Positions 13,501 through 25,157 of a stretch of 64,000 nt of DNA are shown in pieces. Below the pieces are notes generated by a model. The model was not told the DNA's origin, made no database searches, and was given only the letters and a program-made list of their open reading frames with translations. Made by a program: the position numbers and the translations under genes. Source of the stretch: Nyssa sinensis (taxonomy: Eukaryota > Streptophyta > Magnoliopsida > Cornales > Nyssaceae); contig CM018035.1 in NCBI GenBank assembly GCA_008638375.1, forward strand, positions 39,695,754 to 39,759,753, given 5' to 3'. Each line of letters opens with the position of its first letter. Position 1 is the first letter of the stretch.

Positions 13501-13772
13501 GAAATGCATCAGTTTATGTTTTAGTTCTCCCATGTACTCACCACCCACGGGTGCTGGTTATGTCTGGTTCTCATTTTTTTATTATAGAATCATGTTATGT
13601 ATTGAAAAGACTTCCGCTGATTATAGACATTGATAAGACTTCCGCTGTTATTGTTTAAGATTTTAGTACTTTGTATATTAGTACTATGATACAGGAATGG
13701 AAAAAGTAGGGACGGCCTTAAGGTCGGCCCCGCGACACGAGATCCGCATAGGGTGGGTTTCGGGTCGTGACA
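10194..13772 (+). mobile_element. Solo LTR D (TSD ATGCG) inside the gag-only element
   Basis: TGTAATACCCCGACCCG at 10194 and GTCGTGACA ending at 13772 are bounded by ATGCG at 10189-10193 and 13773-13777. The 3579-bp stretch has no PBS, polypurine tract or gag-pol, so it is a solo LTR. The 3' half (about 12240-13772) is closely related to LTRs 20039-22992 and 52105-55366, while the 5' half, with its long TA run and purine-rich stretches, does not match them. Splice-like sites AGAG|GTAAGT (GT at 12655) and CATTTCAG (ending 13445) flank the GTGCTCAGTCACA motif. Confidence 0.9.
10522..10553. repeat. (TA)n microsatellite
   Basis: An uninterrupted TA run of about 16 units in the 5' part of LTR D. 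Similar runs sit in the same part of most LTRs here. Confidence 0.9.
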
Positions 13773-14044
13773 ATGCGGGTCCCATACCCCACCTTCATAT
13801 CATATCATATACTTCACATAATCATTTCATATATTGCGGGTCCCATAGCCCGCCTTTACTTCAAATTACGTACTTTACTTATTTAGGTAGCCTAGGACTT
13901 ACCTAACTCAAAATTCTATTTCGAATCTCCTATCGTCACAAAGTTGATCTTAGTCAACCTAGAACTAATCTTAAGCATTCTTAACTTAAATTTTAACTCG
14001 GTCTTTTCCCAAAAGACCTAATACCTAGTACTCTGATACCATGT
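13773..14044 (-). other. Leader of the gag-only element, part 2 (tandem units 4-5 and PBS side)
   Basis: The stretch holds the duplicated ATGCG, two more leader repeat units (GTCCCAT at 13779 and 13840) and unique leader up to the PBS. No ORF is present. Confidence 0.65.
14031..14041 (-). other. Primer binding site of the gag-only element
   Basis: On the minus strand this reads TGGTATCAGAG, complementary to the 3' end of initiator Met-tRNA, three bases inside the 5' LTR end. It shows that the right LTR is the 5' LTR. Confidence 0.85.
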
Positions 14045-16395
14045 TGTCACGACCCGAAACCCACCCTCTGCGGATCACCGGATCGCGACCACCACCCTCA
14101 GGCCCGAGGACCCTTGGGCGAAGGCTCACATAAGCAGCGGTATCGAATAGATGTGCAACATACGTTTTGCGGAAGCATGAAAAACTTTTTCTTTTCTTTT
14201 CTCATTTTAAATAATGCACATCCGTCCGATATTGCCGCTCTATACATAGCATACATGGTTACACATTCAGAGTATAACTAAAATTTTTAAAGACTTATAT
14301 CATACAACCATCAACATTAGTTACCCCGTAGGGTTATTACATATTGTCGTACTGTATCTAAAACATAAGTGCTAATAATTTTACATAACTCCCAAAAAGA
14401 AAACATCTAGACATATCTCTATAAGCCGGCAAATTCACCGTCTTCAAAACTCGACTGCTGTCAGTCACCTGAAAGGGGGGTCCAAACAAAGTCCGGGTAA
14501 GCTAATCTAAGCTCGTGAGCAATTCCAGTTGTCACGTCCCGAATTTTGACGAACCCGAGGCGCGACTGACGAGACAGAAAATAAAATAAATAAAGGACAA
14601 ATGTAAATAAATCTACTAAATATGCATTCATTCCCATCACTACATAAAATAACACAAAATACATCGTTCATGAGTCATTCGGGCTTAAGCCCTTACATTT
14701 CAATATATAAGTCTCATGGACCAAAAATATAATAAGTGCTCCACCCTATCGGAGTATCAGGAAGTCTCAAGTAGCTGGAGGGTCCTCATCTGAAAAATGT
14801 TGCCCACGAATGGGTCAGCTCAACTGTTGGTATGATGAAGTGCTAATGCCAGAAATAAAGCTTAAGGCGTGGCATGTGCAAAGTGTACATTTATTTCTAA
14901 ATGACATTCAAGCATCGCAGTAATATATATATATATATGAATGGTATGCGTGACACACCCATGCACAACTCTATGTCACACCCATGTCTCATTTACGGGT
15001 ACTCCCCGATGGGCACAGAGTACCAATGCAATGGCCAATTTTGGGTTTTTCACCACAGGATCTACACCCTCATAATGCAAAGCACCACGTGCTTACCCAT
15101 GCCATGTTCTCAAAGAATTCATCATATGCCAATATGCCAATGCAATCTCAATGAACATGGATCTCAATAATATAGCATGCTCGGACAATAATAAATAAAT
15201 CATCAGTCAGTTTCATATACATGCATATCTCATGAGTTCATACATCATAATTCATGTCCTTCACTTTAATAAACTTACAAGTAACACATAAACGTGTGAA
15301 CAACCAATTCCAAATAATCAGGTAAACACATTACAATTAAACACATACAGCATTCCAGTCATTCACAAATATTCCTAACTTAACTTCATTTCTAACACTA
15401 GCAAAACACCATACCTGATGGGTTGGTATCAACCCTAGAAGATCGTGTACTATATGTAACTGAACCGGAAAATGAAAATACAGGAGATCAGATCGCCCTC
15501 TCCTGTCCTGTCAGTGTCCCTAAAAGGATAAATTACAACTCAGTCTATTGTCATTTGAATTTATGCTATTCATCAAATTTTATGTCTTTAATTCATAGGT
15601 TTCTATTATGCTAAATTAAACTCTACCATTGGTTCTAGGACGTTGAAAAAAATAAGTTTAGGTTCTCGTAGAACTCAATTCGGACACCGGGGTTCAAAAG
15701 GGCAAAATAGTCATTTTGCACTTTACACGTGTCCTTACATTTCGTGACCTCTTTTCACAAATCAGACTCCACATGTGAGTCCGGAATGTTCGAGATAATA
15801 AAGTTTCACTATTTGTTTACCTAATTCGGAGTTCGTTTGACTGTATTCCAATCCAGGGGCATTTTGATAATTTTAAAGGTTACTACGGGTCTTTTATTTT
15901 TTGGGACTCCGTCTCATAAAACGGACCTCACCATTGGTTTCAAAATGGTCGAGATAGTCAAAATACACTAATGACTTGTCCCATTTGGACTCCGGGATAT
16001 TTTTGAATATTTAATTAATTAAATTAATTTAATTAAATAATTAATTAATTAATTAATTAATTAATTTAATTAATATTTTATTAATAATTTAATCAGGTGG
16101 GTCAAAGTGTAATTTCCAACAGTTGGGGGGGTCAATTTGTAATTTTTGAAAGTTCTAGGTCAAGGTTCAATTTCCAAAAGGTTCAAGATCAAATTGTAAT
16201 TAATTAATTTTACTATTCTCAATCAGGTTAACCAAACAGGGACTTATCCAGAACAGGGATAGGATATCCCTGTTCCTATTCCAATTTAAATCTTTTTAAT
16301 TTCTTATACTTGCAACCAAACGGACCCAATCCCTTTTTAATTTAAAACATCAACGCGACACGTGGCAGGGGCGGTCCAGCCCCGCCCGAACCGGA

Positions 16396-16416
16396 CCCGA
16401 CCCGGACCCAGAACCC
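16396..16416 (-). other. G-quadruplex motif in the gypsy-family solo LTR
   Basis: Four CCC runs with loops of 2, 3 and 4 bases give a G3 quadruplex on the minus strand, the sense strand of this LTR. It corresponds to 26268-26288 in the gypsy 5' LTR. Confidence 0.5.
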
Positions 16417-17198
16417 AACCCGGTCACCCCCTTCTTCCCCCGACTTTCCGGCGACGTAGCAGTAGGGTTCCGGCGCCTTCTCCGGCGCCGGCGACCGATC
16501 TCCGGCGACATTTTCAAGTTTTTAAAGTGTGTTTTTCTTCATTTTCCCTTAAGGATTTCATATCTAGGGTTATTTTTGGGCCCAAGCCACTCCATCTTCA
16601 CGAAATAGAGGGTCAAACCCTCGGTCAAAACTCCGGCCGACCCCTTCCCCTTCATTTTTGTGACTGTTTGTTCATGGTTAAATCCCCATTTTCATTCTAA
16701 ATGATTTCTGCATCTCCTAGGTTCCATTCTATATCATTTAAACCAAGCTTTACATATAAAATGACAAGTTCCAACTCTCACAACCGAGACCTGCAACCTA
16801 GGTTTTCTTCCTAGTTTCTCAACCATTTCTTCTCATTCTTTTTGCAAAATAATCCCTACATCATGCTTTCTAAGATCACATGCATAAGATAAATTATCAT
16901 GCTTAAAAAAAATAAAACAGAAAGGGTCCACTTACGGGTTTTCTGAATTTTCTCTCTCTAGCCGTGCCCTCTTTCACCCTCTTGTTCCGAGCTTAAACCA
17001 GGCTTCAAGACCCTCTTTCAGAACTCTCTCTCTCCCTTTGCTTTCTGTTTTTCTTTCCTTTCTTTCTTTCCAACCGAGACCAACCTTATACACCACAAAC
17101 CCATACTCACACGTCTCTCTCTCACAGCCCCTCTTTCTTGACTTCTATCACCCTGTATTCAGCCACTTTGTTTCCCCCAAAATGCAGCTTTGCATTAA

Positions 17199-17480
17199 AT
17201 GCAAAGCTGCCTATATAAGCCTACCTATATATACCTATATTTATATATATATATATATATTACCTATATTACACTCATTACACACACTAGACACACACAC
17301 ACTCCAACTGACACTACACTCACTCACACACCAGGTCTGCTACCCTCACTCACACTGCCAAATGTATTTATATACATAAACATATTCATATACACTTGGA
17401 CATACACCTTTTTATACATGTACACATATATAATATTCCACACACACATACATGCTACACATACATACTCCATGCCATAT
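17199..17480. repeat. TA and CA-rich low-complexity region
   Basis: Mixed (TA)n and CACACA runs occupy the U3 part of the solo LTR. Open frames here are low-complexity artefacts. Confidence 0.7.
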
Positions 17481-17494
17481 TTATAATAATGATA

Positions 17495-17498
<4 letters not shown>

Positions 17499-17558
<60 letters not shown>
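17499..17558. repeat. (ATA)n microsatellite near the LTR 5' terminus
   Basis: About 20 uninterrupted ATA units, followed by an A run, lie about 50 bp from the LTR end. The gypsy LTRs have only a short ATTATT run at the same place (about 25207 and 33377), so this is a copy-specific expansion. Confidence 0.9.
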
Positions 17559-17566
<8 letters not shown>

Positions 17567-19710
17567 CAATTAATAAGAAATAAAAAAATAATAATTCATG
17601 TCATAACACCAGTATTCTTCATGGGGTTTTCAATTAGCAGTGGTTTAGTATATAAGAGTTTGTAAAATAATCACCGCCAATTGTTCATATACTTTGAATA
17701 CAGAATATATGCATTCCTTAAAACATGTAGCCTTGAAACATTTAAAGTATTCAAGCTAAACTTATACATATGAACTTCAAAACATATAACATATCACTTA
17801 TTTCTTAAATAGAGTATATAAAACTCAAAACATATGCATATTGAAAATGAGGGTAAAACCTGCTTCCATTTTCAAATCATTTGTCATCTTATCACTTCCA
17901 TCAGTGGAATCCGTTTCGAACCGGACTCCCATATTACTTATAAATGGAGATATCTCATGCCTGGGGGATTAGATCCTGCTACCTGGCATTTTGACAGTCA
18001 ATTAAGTTCCGTGCAACCCAAAATCCCATCATGTTTTTATAGATTAATTGAGTTCCGTACAACCCAAAAAATCTGTTATTTATAAAGTCGGCTGAGTTCC
18101 GTACAACCCAACCAAAAACCATGGTGCTTAGGCACAGCTTTTCTTACATTCAAATACATTTAATACATGATTTCTTCAAATAGGTGTTTCTCATAAACAT
18201 TTAAAACATCATGTACATGATTTCATAACAAATCCTTTAAATGTTTGATATAAACAAATTCAGAACACTTTACATAATTTGGCATTTAAAACTTTAGACA
18301 TGCTGAAATATGTTTTAAGAAAACTATGACAGAAACCATTCACTAAGCATGTCATAATAGAGTTTATAAAAACAGAACAATTTAACTGAATCATGTAAAT
18401 ACTGAATTCAAAATTTCAAACACTTCATATCTTTGCATTTAAAACCTTTTCAAATCCATGGAGTTAAATCTCCACTTCAAATACAGGGTTACTCACCTTG
18501 GTCCTTTAGGGTTAGTGCTAATAATGCGCTTTCCCACTTTTCTTGTAGTTCCTAAGAACAATTCATAAACATCTCATCAACTTCACATTCATTGTAATAT
18601 CATCTCGATATTCCTTAACTTATGCTTAAATCGTATTAGATCCTAAAACGATTTCATAATTTCATATGTACTTAACTTAACCCGTACTCTTAACCTATGA
18701 CACAATTAATGTGTTAGGAATTGAATTTATTTCAATTTATACTCTTCTGGTAGCTCTATAAACTTTGGTTTAAAGTTATTTATTTGACATGTTTACGTGT
18801 CGTGTCTTTTCGTATTTCATTTTCTCGTATACGCCTTAGTATTAATACTTTGGCATTACTTTAATTTATAGTCATCTGACAGATTCTATTTATCAAATTT
18901 TATGTCTTTTTATTTTAGACATTTCTTTTGGTCGAATAGACTCTACCATTGAGTCTGGAGTGTCCAAGAAAGTCGATTTAGGCTTTCTTAAAATTTAATT
19001 TGGGCTATTGTATGTAAAAGGGCAAAATGGTCATTTACCGTTTTACGTGTCTTATTTTTTTGTACTTCGTTTCGTAATTTGGACTCCATTATTGAGTCCG
19101 GGATGTCAAGGAAAGTCAATTTAGACCTTCCCTGATTTCATTTTGGCTTTAGGGGCACCAGGGGTATTTTGGTCATTTTACCCCTTTACGTGTCTTTATT
19201 TTTCGGGACCCCGTCTCTTGTCGTGGACCTCACCATTAGACTCTAAAGGTCCGAGATAGTAAGAATACACTAATAACTTGTTAATTTTGGACAAAGGATA
19301 TTTTGGTCATTTACCCCTTTACGTGTCTTTATTTTTCGGGCCTCGTCTGGTAAAACGGACCCTATCATTAGTCTCAGAATATCCAAAATAATAAGGATAC
19401 ACTATTCATATGTTTAATTTGGACTTCATTTGCTTTATTTATGACCCAAAGGCAAAATAGTAATTTAACTTTATTTATTAAATAATTAAATTAATTATTT
19501 AATTATTTTTCCAGGGGTCTAATTGCATAAGATTTCCTTTAGTTGGGCCACAGTAGAATTTCTTAGAAATTCTGGGGTAAATCCGTAAATAACAAAAGGT
19601 TTGGTTTATTTAATTTTAAATAAATAGAAAACTAGTCGGTTTGGTTTAATTCCAAGTGAACCGGTCCGGTCCGTTTACAAACCAACCGGTTTAGTCGGTT
19701 TGCCACATGT

Positions 19711-19732
19711 GGCTGACGTCATGACGTCAGCC
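19711..19732. promoter_or_regulatory. Perfect 22-bp palindrome with two TGACGTCA sites
   Basis: GGCTGACGTCA is followed directly by its reverse complement, placing two TGACGTCA bZIP palindromes back to back in the 5' LTR of the gag-only element. The 3' LTR copy is slightly decayed (7756-7780), and another LTR has the same arrangement with a one-base spacer (38091-38113). It is a candidate enhancer. Factor binding is inferred. Confidence 0.55.
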
Positions 19733-20038
19733 TTAATGTTTTAAAATTTAAAACCAAAACGTTACCGTTTAAATAAACCTGACCCATTGGATCGGGTTCG
19801 ACCCGGACCCGTAACCGAATTCGACCCGACCCGAACAGTGTCATCTTCCCCACGATGTCGGCACTGTTCACTATAAAACCCTAGATTTTTCCAGTCCAGT
19901 TTCGTGTTGTTTTGAGGGTCCATTTCGTCTGTTTTCTTTTCCAATAAACTCATAATATCTTAATACATGTTTTTGTATCGATTTAGGGCTTCGAATATGG
20001 TTCAAACGTTCGGTTTAAACCACGATAACCAGACCTGC

Positions 20039-22992
20039 TGTCACAACCCGAAACCCACCCTATGCGGATCTCGTGTCGCGGGGCCGACCCGAAGGCCGTC
20101 CCTACTTTTTCTATTCCTGTATCATAGTACTAATATGCAAAGTACTAAAACCTCAAAACAATAACAGCGGAAGTCTTATCAATAATAGTACATCAGCGGA
20201 AGTCCTTCAATACACAATGTTAGCGGAAGTCTTTACAATACATAATATGGTTCTACATAAACAAAATAAGAACCAAACGTAACCAGCACCCGAGGGTGGT
20301 GAATACATGGGAGAACTAAGACATAGACTGATACAGTTCCTCAAAAATGTCCTCCTACGCTCTCAGACTCCTACTGGGATCTTGCAGCGTCATCACCTGA
20401 AATGGGGGTAAATAGAGGGGAATGAGCTACGAGAGCTCAGCAAGTAAAAACAGATCTCCGACACTGGTATCGATAAGATACAAATCCATGCATAAGATTA
20501 TGATAGCCAATCATAAGGAAGGAGATGCTGTAATAGCCAATGAGAACAGTTGCCATGAAGGCCAATGAATAATAAGTCACAATGTTCAATTAGAAGTAAT
20601 GGATACACCATCAACATGAATCTCTCAACAACAATACAACAACAAGAAGTACTGCCACAATAAACCGATCATAATCAATTCAATGAAGAGTGTCTTTTCA
20701 GTTAAGATAAGTCATAAGGAATAGTGTTATTCAATAACGTAATCATACCAATTCTTAGGAGATGCATTTACTCTGTTCTCAGGTAAAATGCCAATGTAAA
20801 TGTAAATGAAATGCCAATGGAAATGCAATGAAAATGCCAATGTTTATGCCAGTCAATTGCCGGTGGAAAGCCTTCGAGGAATTTATTCCTGCCACCTGTC
20901 CATTTATGTACTTGACCCTTAGGTCTCCAGTTAATACAGAAAGCATCGGATGGATATTGTGACTGAGCACAAATCCCGTATTCATAACATATCATGATTA
21001 TTCATAATTCCATAGAAGTATAAAATGGAATATCATATATTCAGTAAAGACATAGTAGTAAGCCTTTCCAGGCATGGTTCACAATAAAGACATAGCAGAC
21101 AATAAAGACATAGCAGTAAGCCTTTCAAGGCATGGTTCACATGATAACAACGACATAGCAGTCAATCAATGTCCACAAGATAGAACAATATCACATTGTG
21201 GATAACAATAACGTGAAGTACTTTCAAGAGTACAAGTTTGGCAGTAAAGAGAATAACTTGGCTTGGAAACACCATATGGAAGAGAAAGGGAATTTACTTA
21301 CTTCTATCGTGATTCTATCTCAGAAATCCGTGAATGTACCCTTGCCTTTGGAGTTTCCTATATATCAGTGAATACGTTTCAGAATAAATGCTATTCATCA
21401 AATTTTATGCCTTTCTATCATAAGTATTTCAAATACTATTTTAGACTTTATCATTGAGTTCGGAATGCCGAAGAAAGTCGGTTTAGGCTTTCGCGGAATT
21501 CCATTTGGACTTTTGTACTAAAAAGGGCAAAATAGTCATTTTGCACTTTCACGGTATTTTATACTTCAGGGCTCTGTCTCGTAAAATGGACCCCACCATT
21601 GGACTCAGAACGTCCGAGATAATAAGTTTTGACTATTCATTTGCATCGTTTGGACTTCGTTTGACCCATATTTGAAATAGGGGCATTATTGTAAAAATTA
21701 ATATTTAATTAATTTTCCTGTTTGGGCAACAGTGACATTTCCTAAAACATTTGGGGTCAAAATGTAAATATTCAAAGTTGCGGTCTGAACCAGTGGGTTC
21801 ATCATTTAGAAACCCTAACCGGTTCGGTTCCTCACTGAACCAAACGGTTCAGTTAAATTTAGAGAACCGGATTAACATATCCACCCTAACCACCTTATCC
21901 ATGGTTTGGATAACCCCCAAACCCCATTTCTATTTATTGTCCCTGCAACCAAACAGCCCAAAATCCATTTAAATTCAAAACCCAAAACGACACAGTATCA
22001 TGCCCCATTCATATCCGGTCGGGTCCCGACCCGGATCCAACCCGAACCCGTTTCTTTTAACCCGAATAAACCCCCGAACTTCCGGTCATCTTCCCCGATA
22101 TTCCGGTGAGAGAATATTAGGGTTCCGGCGTCCCTTCCGACGCCGGTGACTGTTCCCATTCATTTTTCTCATGTATTTTCAATGCCATTTTATTCCTCAT
22201 CATATGGGGATCACGAATCTATCTTCGGTTTTCCATTTGAACTTCTCAAATCTTGGTCTCTTTTTTTGCCTTTAAACTCACACCCGTAGGTTCATATATG
22301 TAGAGAGAAGTTTCCACCGCCTCTCTCTCTTTTCTCTCTCTCTCTCTCTTAGTTTCTCCCCCTTCTATGGCCTCTTTCCTTGACCTAGGGTCTGTATTCT
22401 CTCTGCCAAATGCAACTTTGCATTAATTGGCTTGGGGAGACTTGTGTTACACTCATATATACATATATCATATTATATATATATATATATAACACACATA
22501 TCTCACCTAGCCGACACACACACACACTCTCATACACTCCACCTGTATACTGCCCAAGGGCAGTTCCCTTTTCCCTTTTCATTTCCTTTTTATTTCTTTT
22601 ACATATACTTATATACATAACATACATATAATACATTATATTATGTATGTATACATATACACATAAAATTCATCTTTTTATACATGCATATACATGCATG
22701 TGTAGAGGTACAATTCTATTTTTAATCACATTTACATACATTCATTTTAATCGAGCTATGAATCTATGTTCATGTATGCATGCATGGAAATACGTGCGTG
22801 CATGCATTACGATGCGATATCCCGAGGTGCTCGGGTGTTGCCCGACACTAGCCATACTAAGCAAAACATTTATCTTTTTAAAATAAAGTCAGTTCCATAA
22901 TTATTGCGACATGGAGTTTAAAACAGCTCAGGTTATGCTATTCAGTCGACTTGCCTCGGTAAACGTGTCGTATCCCGGGTCGGGATATCACA
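20039..22992 (-). mobile_element. Solo LTR A1 (TSD CCTGC) in the gag-only 5' LTR
   Basis: TGTCACAACCCG at 20039 and GGGATATCACA ending at 22992 are bounded by CCTGC at 20034-20038 and 22993-22997. The uninterrupted site is preserved in the other LTR near 8078-8090. The 2954-bp sequence has no PBS, tract or pol domain. It belongs to the same subfamily as LTR 52105-55366, sharing the TATCCCGGGTCGGGATATCACA-like end, the AGCGGAAGTC repeats and the inverted GTGCTCAGTCACA motif (about 20959-20971). Confidence 0.92.
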
Positions 22993-24135
22993 CCTGCAAC
23001 CTCATAGTTCATGCTTATTTTTTGATGGTTTCTCATGGGGTTTCGTTTGTTATGATCCCCTCTTCATGGAGTTTCATTTCCCATTCAGGAAAATGGATTT
23101 AAATGAAAGTTCGTGAGGTTGGGGTTTTGAACCCGTACTTGCAAGTGAATGTTTGGAGGCCTTTTCTTGTGATTTTTGGTCGCGGATTTATGTTTTCATG
23201 ACCCTCGTGACTTCTTCTTAAAGTTCATATGCACCAAAAAGAGTTTGGCTTCCATTGTTTCAGGCCTGTTATAGCATGGTCTTCAATGGCGGTTTCTGTT
23301 GGGTTTGCATTTTCTTGATGTTTTTGAAGCCTAAAATCATGCTTGACATACTTATAAACATATATCTATCATCATATGTGTGTATATAATTCAAGAACAG
23401 TTCCTAATACATCATAATTCTAAAGAGAGAAAAATGGAAGTTTTGAGTTTTTCTCACCTTTTTGCTAGGGTTTTGATCCTTCTCAATCTCTGATTCTTCT
23501 TGAGCTTCTTATTTCTCTTTTCCTTGAATGATAGCAAGCATGAAATGCATGACCTGCTTTTATAGGTCATCCAACCGACCTCTTTCTCTCTCTAAATTCT
23601 CTCTCTCTCTACACGTTTGCAGCCTCTATCCTTGACTTCCTCTTTCATAAATTTCTCTATCCGTAGCCCTACTTCTAGCCTGCATTTTTCTGCTTCCTTT
23701 CCCATCTCATAACTTTCCCTTTTCTACTTTACATAAAGTTGGTTTGATATTTGCATATATGTATATTATATATATATTCACACACCAATACACATGGAGA
23801 CACACACACACACCTCAACCGACACACACACACTGCACTGTTCACACACACTTTTAGATATTTTTACTTATATATATTTAATTTAATTATATACATACAT
23901 GCATACATATTGGATTACATATATACTTATACATACATGATACACCTTCCATGTAAATGCAATGGTGCATTTCAATATTCATTTTGTAATTAAAACAATT
24001 ATTTCGTATATTTAATTAATTAATAATTTAATTAATTAATTATCCTTTTGAGTGTAAAACTCTTCACATAAATTTTCATAATCTCATAATACGTGCCATA
24101 TGACCCGGTATCCCGGGTCGGGATATTACAAGAGT

Positions 24136-24530
24136 AAAGAAGTATTACTTACTGAGTTTTCATAGCTCATCAGATACTACACAACATTTGACTTGCAGGC
24201 ACAGATATCGTGGACAAACCATAGAGTCTGATAGCTAGAAGTGGACATTTACTTTTGAAGTTGCAGTGTAATACTTAGTACAGACAATCTTATAGCTCTC
24301 CCATGTTATCCACGTCTTAGGGATGAACAGTTGTATTAAGAAATTTTGTATTTCGCATTTTGTAAACATTATATAAATCACATGCAACTTTTATTATTTT
24401 CTTCTGCATTTTAGTTGTTACATGTTAGTAGCATTGATTGTGTAGCAAGTTGAGACCCTTGGTTCGACAAGCAGCGTCGGATCGGGTGCGCGACACGAGA
24501 TCCGCATAGGGTGGGTCTCGGGTCGTGACA
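24136..24530 (+). mobile_element. LTR C, last part
   Basis: This resumes LTR 2332 after the gag-only element and its AGAGT duplication (24131-24135). It ends in GGTCGTGACA, then TATTG (24531-24535), matching the TSD at 2327-2331. CTTGCAG (AG at 24197-24198) sits where the acceptor-like site lies in other LTRs. Confidence 0.85.
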
Positions 24531-24900
24531 TATTGTGTTGACTGACTATTGTGACATACTATTCTATTGCCTATTGTGACATACTATTCTATTGCCTATT
24601 GTGATATCCTGTTCCATTGGCTATTGTGATATTCCATTGGCTATTGTGACATTCCATTATTGATTGACTGTTATGGTATTCCAGTGGCTATTATGACATT
24701 CCATTTTTGATTGGCTATTGTGACATTCCATTGGCTATTGTGACATTCTATTCTTGATTGGCTATTGTGATATTCTATTGGTTATTGTGGCATTCCATTG
24801 GCTATTATGACATTTTATTCTATTGGCTATTGAGATATTCCTTTTTATTAGCTATAGTAGTATCCTATTTCATTACTGGCTATCATGTTATCATATCCTT
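24531..24900. repeat. Degenerate array of about 15 GGCTATTGTGACATTCC-like units
   Basis: Units of roughly 18-29 bp, each starting TATTGTGACAT or a close variant and ending in TTGGC or TTGCC, follow one another. Related LTRs have only one or two copies (for example TGGCTATCATAGCAT near 13340), so the array is an expansion specific to L1. Confidence 0.75.
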
Positions 24901-25157
24901 GTTATCTTAGATTATGTCCTTTTTATATTGACCTTGACCCATGGCAAAGTGAAAAGAATTTACTTACTGAGCTAAGTTAGCTCATTCAGACTTATTTATT
25001 TCAAAAAAGGACGCTGCAAGTAGACAATAAGAGTTTACATGCGATAGAGGGCATTTTGAGAAGTGTAATAGAGATGATGTCATAGTTCTCCCATGTATTC
25101 ACACCTAAGGGTGATGTATTGTTAGGTTCTCTTTTGATATGTATAGAACCTAATTTA
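24536..25157 (+). mobile_element. Host LTR L1, middle fragment
   Basis: It continues L1 from 2331 and ends in ATTTA, the TSD of the gypsy insertion, resuming at 40127. It contains an array of GGCTATTGTGACATTCC-like units (24531-24900), an acceptor-like region (about 24990-25010) and the CATAGTTCTCCCATGTATTCAC block found near the 3' end of most LTRs here. Confidence 0.75.

Larger units (their letters stand above)
14530..17608 (-). mobile_element. Solo LTR of the chromodomain gypsy family (TSD CCAGT)
   Basis: Plus-strand ends are TGTCACGTCCCGAAT and CATGTCATAACA, with CCAGT on both sides (14525-14529 and 17609-17613). Read on the minus strand it matches the LTR of the gypsy element at 25158-40121: the TGTTATGACATG start, the (TTAA)n block, the GGGTC-rich stretch and the CGCGCCTCGGGTTCG end. 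At 3079 bp with no internal sequence it is a solo LTR. Its first bases have expanded into a long ATA microsatellite. Confidence 0.9.
5178..24130 (-). mobile_element. Complete non-autonomous gag-only LTR retrotransposon (TR-GAG type), with three nested LTRs
   Basis: The element is bounded by TGTCACGACCC at 5178 and GGGATATTACA ending at 24130, with AGAGT on both sides (5173-5177 and 24131-24135). It reads on the minus strand. The 5' LTR is 14045-24130, the PBS complement 14031-14041, the internal region 9226-14044, the polypurine tract 9226-9237 and the 3' LTR 5178-9225. With nested insertions removed, the two LTRs are 4048 and about 4043 bp and nearly identical, so the insertion is recent. 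The internal region is only about 1.24 kb and encodes one short Gag-like protein. There is no protease, RT, RNase H or integrase, so transposition must depend on another element. This layout fits the TR-GAG class described in plants. Confidence 0.9.
14045..24130 (-). repeat. 5' LTR of the gag-only element, in three pieces
   Basis: The pieces are 14045-14529, 17614-20038 and 22998-24130. They join after removal of the two nested LTRs and one TSD copy each, giving about 4043 bp. The joined sequence matches the 3' LTR closely throughout, and the intact 3' LTR acts as an empty-site reference for both insertions. Confidence 0.9.

Noticed and set aside
24531..24900. CRISPR-like array of repeats and spacers
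   Set aside because: Units are degenerate, of variable length, without unique spacers, and in plant LTR DNA.
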